Below, one piece after another: positions 1 through 10,477 of a stretch of 64,000 nt of DNA. Source of the stretch: Bretschneidera sinensis (Eukaryota; Streptophyta; Magnoliopsida; Brassicales; Akaniaceae); the NCBI GenBank assembly GCA_023935145.1, contig CM043700.1:37738620-37802619 (forward strand), written 5' to 3'. The notes below the pieces were generated by a model. That model was not told the DNA's origin and did no database searches. It worked only from the letters and a program-made list of their open reading frames with translations. The position numbers were made by a program, and so were the translations under genes. The stretch's first letter is position 1, and each line of letters opens with the position of its first letter.

Positions 1-427
1 TAAATGAAGAGTCATTCAAGATCGAAAAAAAACAAAGGTCAATATCGTAAATTATGTTGAACGTGTTCTTCAAGGCAATCTTGTCCTTATACGGTACATG
101 ATATTTAATTATTTATTGGGACGCCTCAATGCTGTACATCTACCACCGACTTGCTCCGTCAGATTTTGAATCATTACAACTCGATCAGATATTGACGGTA
201 GCTAATAAAGAGAGTACGCGCGTCCTTGTTGAACTGTATTCTCATTTAATGAATACACAACACAAGCTTGCCACGTCACCGCTCCCTACACCGAAATTCC
301 TACGTGGCATTATTCCCTTCCACCGTGTCACTAGCTCTGTGCCCTTTTCAACTCTTCCCCATCATATACGTTACTCTTCACAATCACACTCTCTAGTCTC
401 TCTAACATATTTTCTCTCTCTCCAAAG
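1..427. other. Upstream region of first gene
   Basis: No convincing coding exon was seen here. The last 60 bases before the ATG at 428 are rich in C and T (repeated ctctct and tctctctc), typical of a plant 5' leader. A 120-codon open frame at 129-491 overlaps the next gene in another frame and looks like chance. Confidence 0.5.
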
Positions 428-1018
428 ATGGTTGAAGAAGATTCGAACTCGCCGGAAACTGAATTTCCCGGCGTTTTTGCTGCCGAGTTGACTGTTTTAC
501 TGACGGACACTGACGACGAAAGCGACCTGTTGCCGGAGCTTCACATCAAAGAAGAAAAAATAAAGGAGATAATGCAGGAGCTGCACAAGGAGTTAACGTG
601 GTCTGCTTGCAACGACCAATCGCCGCCGGTGTCATTTCCGTCACCGTCCACACTTCCGCTTGCCGTCAGTAGTACTGCAGTTAGGAGCGAGAGCTGCGGG
701 CCGTCGGTGTCCGACTCAGCGTCGACGGTGATGGCGGGGATAGAGTTCGTAGGTCTTGCCGGGGAGTTCGACGGAAGGAAGGTGAGGTCGGCGCCGGAGA
801 TCAATGGATTATGGCCGGTAGAGAAAGAGTACTGTGAATGTGATGTACTGGCGCCATATGGGTTGGGAATTGATATTGATCATGATCATGGGGTTGGGGA
901 GATCATAAGAATGGACGGATGTGATGGAGGGGTTCAATTTGGCGGTAGTGATGGTGATGATCAGTGGCTGGCAAGAGTTCTTGGGTGGGCCCCACTTGAT
1001 ATTGAGGAGTGGACCTGA
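428..1018 (+). CDS. Single-exon protein of unknown function, 196 residues
   Basis: I do not recognise this family. The frame opens at the first ATG after a pyrimidine-rich leader and runs 196 codons to TGA without an intron. The N-terminal third is acidic (residues about 22-40 rich in D and E), followed by a short charged stretch (about 38-58) that could be helical. The middle is rich in S, P and V and looks disordered. The C-terminus ends in a compact hydrophobic and acidic motif, WLARVLGWAPLDIEEWT, which may be the conserved part. No signal peptide or membrane segment is visible. GC content is clearly higher than in the flanks, which supports coding. A 3' UTR with T-rich runs follows. It is probably a plant-specific nuclear or cytosolic protein, but that is inference. 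Confidence 0.7.
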   Translation: MVEEDSNSPETEFPGVFAAELTVLLTDTDDESDLLPELHIKEEKIKEIMQELHKELTWSACNDQSPPVSFPSPSTLPLAVSSTAVRSESCGPSVSDSASTVMAGIEFVGLAGEFDGRKVRSAPEINGLWPVEKEYCECDVLAPYGLGIDIDHDHGVGEIIRMDGCDGGVQFGGSDGDDQWLARVLGWAPLDIEEWT

Positions 1019-3508
1019 GAGGTGTGGGTCTTATGGACTATTCCCGTACAGATATCATAGTGACAAAGAGAGAGGGTTGTTAGTGAAAGGGGTGTCTTTG
1101 TAATTGTGGGTTTTATGCTCTCTTTTTAGTTTTTTTTTCCTTTTTCCTTTTTCCTTTTTCTCTCGTGGAAGTTTTGGTATCATTCTCCTTGTTTGGTTTT
1201 TCGGAAACTTAGTATCCTTTTCCTTGGGTAAAAGGTAAACAGCCAATTAAAAAGATGCTTATAGTTTGAAATGTAGTGTGCATCACTTTTTTAGGTTAAA
1301 TGGTAAATACTACATTATTACTATCACCGTAATTCAAATATTTGCTCACTTTTTATCAACTCCCTCGGGTAACAAAGCAAGTAGAGTTAATTAAAGGTCA
1401 AGGTCAAATTATGAAGTTGATTTCAGGTAATTAATTGTTGATTATTTAGAGGCTAACCATCAGGTTCTTGATAGTGTGCAATCTAGTTCATTCTATTTTA
1501 GAAAAGTGAGACAAGGTAAAATTCAACTTTTAAAAAGACTTCACTTCATGAGCATTGGTTTCATACCCATGATTGAATGAAAAGATGATACTTGTGATAT
1601 TTTTTTTTTTATTAATTTGATACTTGTGATTTACTCGTAGTAATAGGGTGTTATTTTGTTAATTATTCATCATAAAAGATGAAAATACTTTTAAAAGTCT
1701 AATTTTAAAAACCCAAAATAAATTTAAAAAATAAAAAATTTCATAATCTTTGAAAACATTTGTAACTCAAATTCATATCTTCATTAAAAAGTATCAATAA
1801 ACCCAAAATTTTGCATCCCATAATTATTAATTTCATTTTTTAAATAATTTTAAGATTTTTAATTTATTTTTATTGTAAATAATTAATAGAAGAACATCGT
1901 ATCACTAACGGAGCCAATACATATACCAAATCAATAAAAAAATATAACACAATGTTGTGTTTCTAAAAAAAATATACCACATTTGGTGTATATATGGTTA
2001 AGCCTATAATTAAATTTTTTAAAAATAACAATTCTTATCGATATACTTTACTAACAAAAATATTAAGAATTCATTCTTTCAATCCATCTCAAACTTCAAT
2101 TTTATAGCATAATCCTATTATATCCCTTGTGCAGCCCAAACTGGGGCTAAGATCATATTAGTTAAGATGATTCTCATTGCAAACCATTCAATGGTTTAGA
2201 GTAGATCTTAAAAAAATCTCACTTTCTCGTGAATTTATCTTGAATCAAGAAAATACTTCCACTGGGTTTTGGACAGATTTCATTAATCTTATCGTCAAAA
2301 TTTTGACTCCAAATCCGACCAGGACAACAATGCTGATATCAATAATGATTAAGGTACAACGATAATATACGTTTGAGCTACGCCCCAATAAAATCACGCC
2401 ATGTATGCATGAAAATAAGAATTATTTTTAAACCCATCATATCTTTTTTTATTTATTTTTTAAAATTATCATTCAATTTCCCCGAAATTACTACTCAACT
2501 TTAATGGAGAAAGAAAATAATTGTATTCCTATAGACGGCCATGGTATTGAAACAACTTCCGACACGGTCCATAACAGCCCCAAAAAAATGCATAACCCAT
2601 ATAAACGAATCAGAGTTGACAAAATTTCTTTTACTCATTTAGTAGTTTTTGCTTGCCTCTTTCTTTAAAACTTGTTGGTCATAAATAGAACAGAGTTGGC
2701 ACATGACAGTACTTGATCTAACCCACAACCAATTGGACATAACAGAAAAAGAGAAAGGTCCAGTGGTTGCCAGTGCAACCTACTCTTGTCTGAATTGCTG
2801 AATTTGGAGACTTGGTCCACTCTAATTTGACCTACACTTCCTCTAGGTTTAGGATCACCATCTTTATCTTTTATAGTCTTCTGTTGTTTTTCAGCTTTAG
2901 GGTTCTATAACAAGAAACCCTTTCTTGTTGTTACTGTCAATTTGGTCGCCTCCAATAATGTGCTTTGCTTAGAGGCAAAGAAAAGCTTCCATTCACCAAT
3001 CTATCATTATAGCCCTTAATGGCAAAATAATACAGTTTATACATTGATTTTTGTTTCGTTAGAAAAAATAAATACATGCCTATGAGAGTTGCATACTTTG
3101 CGTGTTTTCCTAGATAAGCGTTTTGTTAGTGTAGGTTTTTGTCCAGATTTTTCAGTGGAGTAAGATATAGGTTAATAATAGTTTCAGTTTATGGTTAAAA
3201 TAATAATGAAAATAAAATTTAACAGTAAAAATGATTTATAGTTAAATTTATAAGTTTTGAAATGATATATGATAAAATAACAATGAAAATATAAATTTTT
3301 TTATGTTTAATAAAATTGAAGTGAAATTAAGTTTTTAGAAACATAAATCATTTTATAAACTAATTTTAAGATTTTTTGGCCTGACTATCTGTTTATAGAA
3401 AACTAAAACCATTTCATAAACTCTACCAAACATGTATATTTTGTAGTAAAACAACAATGAAAACAATTTTTATTATACAAAATAAATTTCTTAGAATATA
3501 TATATATA
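1019..3508. other. Intergenic region, AT-rich
   Basis: This holds the 3' UTR of the first gene, then AT-rich DNA without a convincing exon on either strand. Short open frames here show no family motif. From about 3180 to 3420 there are loosely repeated phrases such as ataacaatgaaaat and aaccatttcataaac. One of these recurs beyond the LTR near 6108, so older repeat DNA may surround the LTR. Confidence 0.5.
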
Positions 3509-4807
3509 TGTAATACCCGTATTCGTAACGTAAGGGTAAAGAAGTAAATTAATAAATATAGCATGAAATTAAAATAATATATTTTATACAAAGGATTTAG
3601 TATTGAACAAAATAATTCTTTAAAAAAAAATTTATTCTGGGATGTGGATGTCATTAAAGGATTTTTGAGACATAAATGTTATTAATGGATTTCTGAGATG
3701 TGGATGTTATTAAAGAATTTATGAGACGTGAACATCATTAAAAGAAAATAAAAAAAAAATTCAAAAGTCTCCCACATTGCCAATTCGTGGCAATTGAGAA
3801 TAAGAGAGGGACGGGACAGCTGAAGAAAAAAAATATAAATTTAAGGCAGCAGGTGGAGAGTTTTGAAAGGGGCACTTACAAAATTTAAGAATGGCAATTT
3901 CAGTCTCCAAAACGTGGAGACTTAGTAAGGGGGAGCTGCAGAGATTTTTGGGCAAATCGCTCCTCTATATATACAGACGTCCTATGTGGAATCTTACGAT
4001 TTCAATTGCTTTTAATTTTTTGTTTTCTCAAAATAATTGAGGACTCAAAGAAATGCTGAAAGAGCAAAATTTTGAAAGAATTTTCTGCGGAATTTCATAG
4101 AGAATCAAGAATTGTTATCAGAAAAGCAAAATGTAATATTATAGTGGTTATTTTTGAACTTCTGACATTTATGAAAATTTCCAATATTCAAAATGGGAAT
4201 TTTCAAAGTGTGTGGTTTATATCGAATTGAAGAATAAATTAGAAAATTTACATAAATATGATATCAGGTGTTGAAGATCTACAACTGGAGGAATTTCTGA
4301 GAGAAACAGGAAAGACAAAAAGGTAACCCACGGGTAGCTTTAACGTGGTGAGTTGGATTTACTTTAATTAGTCTAAATAAAAATCAATTATTTGGTGATA
4401 ATATTAAATTTAATTATTAAAGTATGATTGGGTCATAGATAAATCTTTGGATGGATAGATATGGTATAAATGTTGGAATTGTAGAAAATTATTTTGTGAG
4501 AAGAAATATTAGTAGAAAAATAAGTTGATTTAATTAAAAGTGAGAAGTAAAATTCTTGATGAGCTATGGTTGAGATTTTGATATGAATTTTTGAGGAGGT
4601 AAATTTTTGTGGATCTTGACAAGTTTTAATGGAGGATTTGATGTGATTTGGGATGAGAGAATCTTAGTAGAAAATTTTATATAAAATTGAGAATGATCAG
4701 GAATGTCAATTTAATTGTTTTAAAATTTTGTTGTTTTTATGTTACTGTTTATATGTTCATTTGATATCACTATTCATATGTATATGCATTTAATGAGAAA
4801 TAAAATA

Positions 4808-5035
4808 ACCGGGAAGGCAGTCGATCTAATGAAAGAAAAGAACCGGGAAGGTAGCCGGTTTAATGAAAATGAAAGAACCGGGAAAGCAGCCGGTCTAATT
4901 GAAAAACCGTGACAGCTAGTATATGCTGAAAATAAATTCCGTGACAGCCGAGATAAGCTGTAAAGAACCGGGAAGACAGCCGGTCTAAATGAGAATGAAA
5001 GAACCGGGAAGGCAGTCGGTCTAATATAATAACAA
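4808..5035 (+). repeat. Minisatellite of about 30-bp CCGG-bounded units inside the solo LTR
   Basis: About seven units start near 4808, 4841, 4876, 4905, 4938, 4966 and 5002. Five have the form aaccgggaaggcagccggtctaat, each a small hairpin with CCGG arms. Two variant units read ccgtgacagc followed by an agctg- or atatgctg-type tail. Related units occur at 61565-61745 in another LTR. The repeat leaves long open frames on the minus strand that are not genes. Confidence 0.85.
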
Positions 5036-5047
5036 CCTGTCGACAGG
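5036..5047. repeat. 12-bp palindrome CCTGTCGACAGG in the LTR
   Basis: This is a perfect palindrome directly before gtgggaagacgtt. The equivalent sites in the other LTRs are ACATGTCGACATGT at 61760-61773 and ACATGTCAACATGT at 59074-59087, each followed by gtgggaagacgtt. Confidence 0.8.
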
Positions 5048-5156
5048 TGGGAAGACGTTTCCATCATAATCATTCATGCATTGCAATTGTTTTAATTATT
5101 GCTGCATTTTTTAAATATTGATGAGTGATGTATTAATTGTGAATTAAATTATAGAT

Positions 5157-5450
5157 GATTGAGTCTCATAAAAAGAGACAGCTATGATAAAAATATTATT
5201 GAAAAGCTGAGATGTGGTATATTGTTGTGAACAATGGCTAAGTCTCATAAAAAGAGACAGCTACGATGATAAGATTTTTGAAAAGTTGAGATGTGGTATA
5301 TTGTTATGAATGATGGCTGAGTCTCATAAAAAAAAAAAAAAAAAAAGACAGCCGTGATGATGAGATTATTGAAATGTTGAGATGTGGTATATTATTGTGA
5401 ATTTAATTATAGATGGTTGAGTCTCATAGAAAGAGACAGTTATGGTGATA
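5157..5450 (+). repeat. Tandem repeat of about 80 bp with GTCTC...GAGAC hairpins
   Basis: Four units begin with a gagtctcataaaaagagacag-like phrase near 5158, 5237, 5315 and 5414. They carry the linking phrase gagatgtggtatattgttgtgaa. The third unit has an expanded A tract of about 20 bases. GTCTC and GAGAC form a five-base-pair stem in each unit. The LTRs at 57633 and 60423 carry only one such unit each. Confidence 0.8.
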
Positions 5451-6271
5451 AGACTTATCAAAATGGTAGACTTTATGATGAGAACCTTATTACAAGATAA
5501 TTATGAGATAATTGATGGTCTTAAGGTGGACCAATGATTGAGAAAAAATATTGATAGAGAATGAATCGTATGACATGTGTAATGATAGTAGAAAGTTGTT
5601 ATCAGGTTATGTGAAAAAAAAGATTAAATATTAAAGGACTATTTTTGAAATTTGGAATACTTTTAGTAAATTTAATTCACTGAGCTTGTGAAGCTCACTC
5701 CTCATTGTACAATGATTTTCAAGTAGCAGTCTTGACAAATAATTGGGTGAGTTGAAGTTCAGAAGAAATCATTTCTGTAAGCCACGTGCGTGTCATCATC
5801 CTCAGACTAATGAGAAAATAAGAAGAAAATTTTATTTATAAATATTCATGTATTTTACGTTGTAGTTAATGTTTAATATCAGATCGAGGTAACTTCCTTG
5901 TTGAGGGTTGAAGATTTATGTAAAAAATTTCTATTGGTGTTATTTATTTTATTGTTACATATAAGTGTCGTGCTTGAGATTTCAAAATGTGATGACACCG
6001 TCTCGGAGGTAACCAACCTGGGATGGGTCGTTACCAACTCAGTTTTATAATTTTTTTTATAAAATATTTTTTAGGATTAAATCTAACTTTTGTTTATAAA
6101 AAGCAGAAACCATTTTATAAACTTTCGAAATAGTATCCGAGTATTTTGTAAGAAAAAAAACCAGTATTGACTACAAATAACTCTTTTGGGTTATGTCTGC
6201 AAAATTTATTTCAACATTTAGTCGATAGTTGTGGGTAAATATGTAATATGAAAATTATTCGGTCGAGAGAA

Positions 6272-6435
6272 CAACTCTTTTACTGTAAAAAAATTATGAA
6301 GTAAAGCTTGCGGTACACATAAGTTTTGATTATAAAATGATTCACATCATATTTCAAAATTTAAAAAATTCAAATCTATATGCAAAAATAATGTACTGCA
6401 AATTTTACTTCACGATTTTTACAACAGAAGAGTTG
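6272..6435. mobile_element. Foldback MITE, 164 bp, copy 1
   Basis: The left end (caactcttttactgtaaaa, then gaagtaaagcttgc) is the inverted complement of the right end (gcaaattttacttcacg, then tttttacaacagaagagttg). The arms are about 40 bases with few mismatches around an AT-rich centre. A second copy with the same arm sequence lies at 38712-38852. No target duplication could be fixed. Confidence 0.75.
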
Positions 6436-8960
6436 AACTTGTCGATGGAAAGCACAGATACCTCACTAATTTCCAAAATTAAAAATAAAAATGGAACCAA
6501 CTTCTTTGTAGGCCTCTCAAGAGCTTCGTCAACACCCTTCAAAACCTCATGGACCTTACAAAAGCACTTGCGACTCTTAAGCCCAATTCATTTATTCATT
6601 ATTCACACGACCTTTTTCTTTTTTACATAAAATATTTTTTCTTTCTTAAATCTTCAATGAGCTGCGTCCCAAAGTACATCTATGAAAGATTGGTGAGCAA
6701 ATTCGAGGGAATTATGTAGCGCACAAGATGATTTAATTTAAAATGTGTGAATTATTGGTATTGTTTTTAATTTTCAAATAAAGATTTTAAAAACCATAAA
6801 ATTATTTTTTAAAAGTTGAATTTATTTATAGTACCAATAAAATTTTTAAAATTCTCTTCAAAAGAATAATGGATTTTAAAATTTCAAGATTTTAAAATTC
6901 ATGAATTATATTGAAGTGGTTGACATGGATGGCTGCATGGGTGTCCTCTGGCATCGCTTATTGGTTCAGTGAAGGCCAACCTTTCTAAGCCATTGAGGTA
7001 CTGCATCATATTTCTCTCCAATAGTTTTTTGAAGGAGGGAGAGAGGGGGGGACTGGTGGGTAATTATACTGTATACATCATATTTTGTTCTTTGGCCCCT
7101 TGCCCACAACATTTCTAACCAGCCTAGCACAGAGAGGGAGAGGGGGAGAGATGGGGCCTTCTGTTAGGAAGAAATATTTGTCATATAGCCAAAACGTTAA
7201 GGGGGACCTTTTAGAGTTTTAGTTAAGCAAGAAAATTATTGAAAAGCAAAGAAATTAGGACAACTTATTTGCATGTTTCTTTGTTGGATTTCTCGATCTC
7301 GACATATATTTTTATAAAATCTAATTAGTACAAAACATGCATGCATTAGGAGTGAATCACAGAACTCTACGTAGCCCTTCTCTTGATCATAAATGACTAA
7401 TCCACATCACTTATCCTGCAAAATTGTGTTTATTTGGTCAATTACTAGCCTTTTTTCATTGGGTGGTGCCAAATTAAGGAACAACCTGATTCACTTGTTA
7501 TGTTGGTGTCTTGTGGGTGTAGGCGATCGAACTATTTTGTTCCCTTTTCCTTGAGGGCAATAACTTTTCCACGGTCAAAAGAGCCAAAGCGATCGTTTTT
7601 GCCATTTTGGCCGTGGATTTGATCATGGAAAGAGCTTTTCCCTTTCTTTGGTGAATATATATATACGAAAACAAGTGAGCAATCACTCTTTTAACTGAGG
7701 GTAATGATGATAAAAGAGAATTAATGAAACGTATAAGAAGAAAAACAAGAAATTTGAAAAAAAAAATCAGAATATATGGCAGAAGCTATGTGGGGGACTA
7801 ATGAGGCTGTCACTTGTCTCTGGCCTGCACAAGCACTTGATGAGTTTTGGCAAGACTAAGAGCAGAGGATATATATCTTCATGCAAATCTACACACCCAT
7901 CTCTTCATATCTACAAAATCCCTTCAAAATTCCACCCCAATAATCTCCCTGGCTACGGCATGTATCAGTTGAAATCATATACATGCGGGTACATATTGCC
8001 TTAGATAATGAAAATAATTCATGAATGCCCAAATTTCTTCATAAGATTCCCTACATGAATGCCCTAAGTAAAACTAGGCAGAGCTATAAGTCAGCTATAA
8101 CAATATTATTATAACTATTAATTCAAATCAATATTTCATATTCCATAGGGTGTGTACTTAGCTAGGTACATGAATTTTGTTTTAAGCTTGAGTACCTTTT
8201 CGTGGCAAATTAAATTATGAGATTACTTTCATGCGCAAATCAAACCCTGATCGAAACTGAATGTTTACGATAACGAGACTGTTTGATTGCCTCAGCTATC
8301 ACAAGGTTAAGATGGCATGACTGCTTCTAACCTTGCCATCGCATGGCTAAGGTTTTCGGGTAGCTTAGATGTCTCAACCTTGCGATGGGCCACGTCGTCT
8401 GCCCAACAGTCTTGTCATCACAAGTTGACGCGAGAGCTGAGGTTATTGACAACCTTGTTATCACAAGCCATTCAGTTTCAGCCAATATACAATTTGCTAT
8501 GAAAAATTCTACAGACTTTAAAACTGAAATTTGCCCAAATCTAGGCTTAAATACATAATTAAGGCTAAACTTTATCTATACAATGATCCAATTATTTTGA
8601 AGAAGTATTGAGGGTGCATGTGTGAAAAATAATTATAGTGCAGATAGGGATTTGTCAGATACTGGGGGTGGATTCGAGTAGTAGCATTCTACACGTCCTT
8701 TAAATTTGTCTTTGTTTGATCTTGTTTCTTTGGGCTACATGAAGTCACGTGAATGCCTTTCAGGCCTCTTAATTCTCTCTTCTTGACCTTTTCTCAGCTC
8801 CCTAGCCCCTTTATATTACAAACTTTTACCGTTATTGTTTAGGCCCTTATCAGCTTTATTGTCCTTCATTCTTCTTTTGCCGTATCCCCATACTCTCCAA
8901 TCTCCATCTTTGCAGGCCACACATATAACATATAAGTAACACCTCTCTCTCTCTCTGGTC
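6436..8960. other. Intergenic region upstream of the GATA gene
   Basis: No convincing exon is present. A short hairpin, aaccttgccat cgc atggctaaggtt, lies near 8330-8355, with related aaccttg phrases on both sides (8300-8470). The 200 bases before 8961 contain a C/T-rich run (ctctctctctctct) that is probably the GATA leader. Confidence 0.5.
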
Positions 8961-10477
8961 ATGACTCCTCTGTATTTGAATCCACCACCCTCTCGTTTTC
9001 CTGTCGTTGAGTTAAAAGAAGAGCAACATCTGCAGCTCTGCCTTCCACCAAATCAAGCTGCTGCTGCTTCCCTCTCAGGTCCTGCTTTCTTTAACACAGC
9101 CCAAGATCATCAAAGAGTGATCACTGAACTTGGAGATAAGGCAAGATTGCTTTTGTTTTTGATTTTACAAATATCTATCCAATATCTCATACCCTTATTC
9201 AATTTCTTGTTTCTACTATTGATTTTCTTGTTTCTACTATTGATTACAGATCATAAGCTCATACCTACATTTTGTGCAGCATGGTTGTTTTGTCTAATTA
9301 AGAGTCATTTTGTTATATTTTTTTTTATAAAAATCCTCTACTATTTGCCTTAATATATCTGTTATAAATTGATCTTCCATCAAAAGATACATGAAGTACT
9401 GTATTTAGTTTCTAATTATTTATTTTTTATGTTAATTAGTTTCCCTTTTAAGTCTAATATCTTGATTTCTTAATTAATACTCCATAGGTCAATAATTACT
9501 TAACTGATCATGCCGGATCAAGTGATCATCGACGAATATGCTCATCTTCTTCACTTCAACAGCCTATGGTAGATGATAGTTATACTGTTAAACATAAGCT
9601 TTCCTTGTGTAAAAGAGAGGATGGATCTGAAAGTTCAAGTACTGATAACGGATCGGCGAAATGGATGTCCTCCAAGATGAGGCTAATGCAAAAAATGATC
9701 AACTCTGATTGCAGTACTAATGCAGGATTCATGAATAAACAAGAAGCTGCTCTGAAAACCACACAAAAAGTTCAATATCATGATGCTCATCAGCTGCATC
9801 ACAACAATAAAATCACTTCTTTCAACAACAGCAACAATAACACCAATATTAGAGTCTGCACTGACTGTAATACAACCACAACACCCCTTTGGAGGAGTGG
9901 TCCCAGAGGCCCCAAGGTTTATTTCTTTCACTCTGATCCCCAATATTATTATTTTTTATAATTTTTTTCCTATATTTTATTTCAAAAATTTGTGCCTGAT
10001 AGAACTTATGCGTCTATATATATTTGTGACTTTATAATATATCTGAATCCACGCGCACATGCACGCACACAAAGTATAAAACACTTGATTTTGAGATTGA
10101 TATGGCAAACATGAATATTGGTGCAGTCACTTTGCAATGCCTGTGGGATAAGGCAAAGGAAGGCGAGACGGGCAATGGAAGCAGCTGGCAATGGCACTGT
10201 CGTGGCCACATATGTGCCATCAATGAAGATTAAGGTGCAAAACAAGGAAAAGAAATCGCGTGCAAACGTGCACGTGAATGCACAATACAAGAAACAATTT
10301 ATCAAGTCTCGAGCTGATAATGATTACATTCCTCCTCATAGCCAAAAGAAGCTTTGCTTCAAGGATTTTGCTCTAAGCTTGAGCAAGAGCTCAGCTTTTG
10401 GACGTGTGTTTCCACAGGATGAGGAAGAAGCTGCAATCCTGCTAATGGAGCTATCCTGTGGCCTTCTCCATGGTTGA
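8961..10477 (+). CDS. B-class GATA transcription factor with LLM domain (GNC/CGA1 type)
   Basis: Coding exons are 8961-9140, 9488-9916 and 10127-10477, giving 319 residues with phase-0 joins. The second join rebuilds one zinc finger of the C-X2-C-X18-C-X2-C type, from C184 and C187 in exon 2 to C206 and C209 in exon 3 (SLCNACGIRQRKARR). A class B finger with an 18-residue loop, together with the C-terminal AAILLMELSCGLLHG (the LLM signature), places it with the leucine-leucine-methionine B-GATAs such as GATA21/GNC and GATA22/CGA1. Those nuclear factors bind GATA sites and control greening, chloroplast development and cytokinin or light responses. WMSSKMRLMQKM in the middle is also typical of the family. 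Intron 1 has no usable GT donor in frame but a strong GC donor, AAG|GCAAGA. Which paralogue it is cannot be decided. Confidence 0.92.

Larger units (their letters stand above)
3509..6036 (+). mobile_element. Solo LTR of a Ty3/gypsy-type retrotransposon
   Basis: The segment begins TGTAATACCCGTATTCGTAA and ends near gggatgggtcgttac, closely matching the two LTRs at 57633-59891 and 60423-62527. All three share the same internal landmarks in the same order: a short palindrome followed by gtgggaagacg, GAGCTTGTGAAGCTC, cctcagactaatg, and a terminal gtgatgacaccg block. Here no tggtatcagagc primer site and no gag follow, so it is a solo LTR, probably left by recombination between two LTRs. The terminal CA is disturbed (ttacca), and no clean target duplication is visible beside the 5' TA run. 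Length is about 2.5 kb. Confidence 0.85.

Noticed and set aside
129..491. 120-codon open frame overlapping the first gene
   Set aside because: It runs through the probable leader and into the coding region of the gene at 428 in a different frame, with no family-like sequence.
541..804. Antisense frame within the first gene
   Set aside because: It is a shadow of the GC-rich plus-strand coding region.
4774..5073. 99-codon minus-strand frame rich in repeated FPVLSFS phrases
   Set aside because: It is the reverse translation of the LTR minisatellite. A similar false frame occurs at 61532-61771.
3509..6036. Possibility of a complete retrotransposon here
   Set aside because: There is no primer site, gag, pol or second LTR next to it; only a solo LTR is supported.
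6337..6630. 97-codon plus frame
   Set aside because: It starts inside a MITE and ends in AT-rich DNA; no motif and no splice context.
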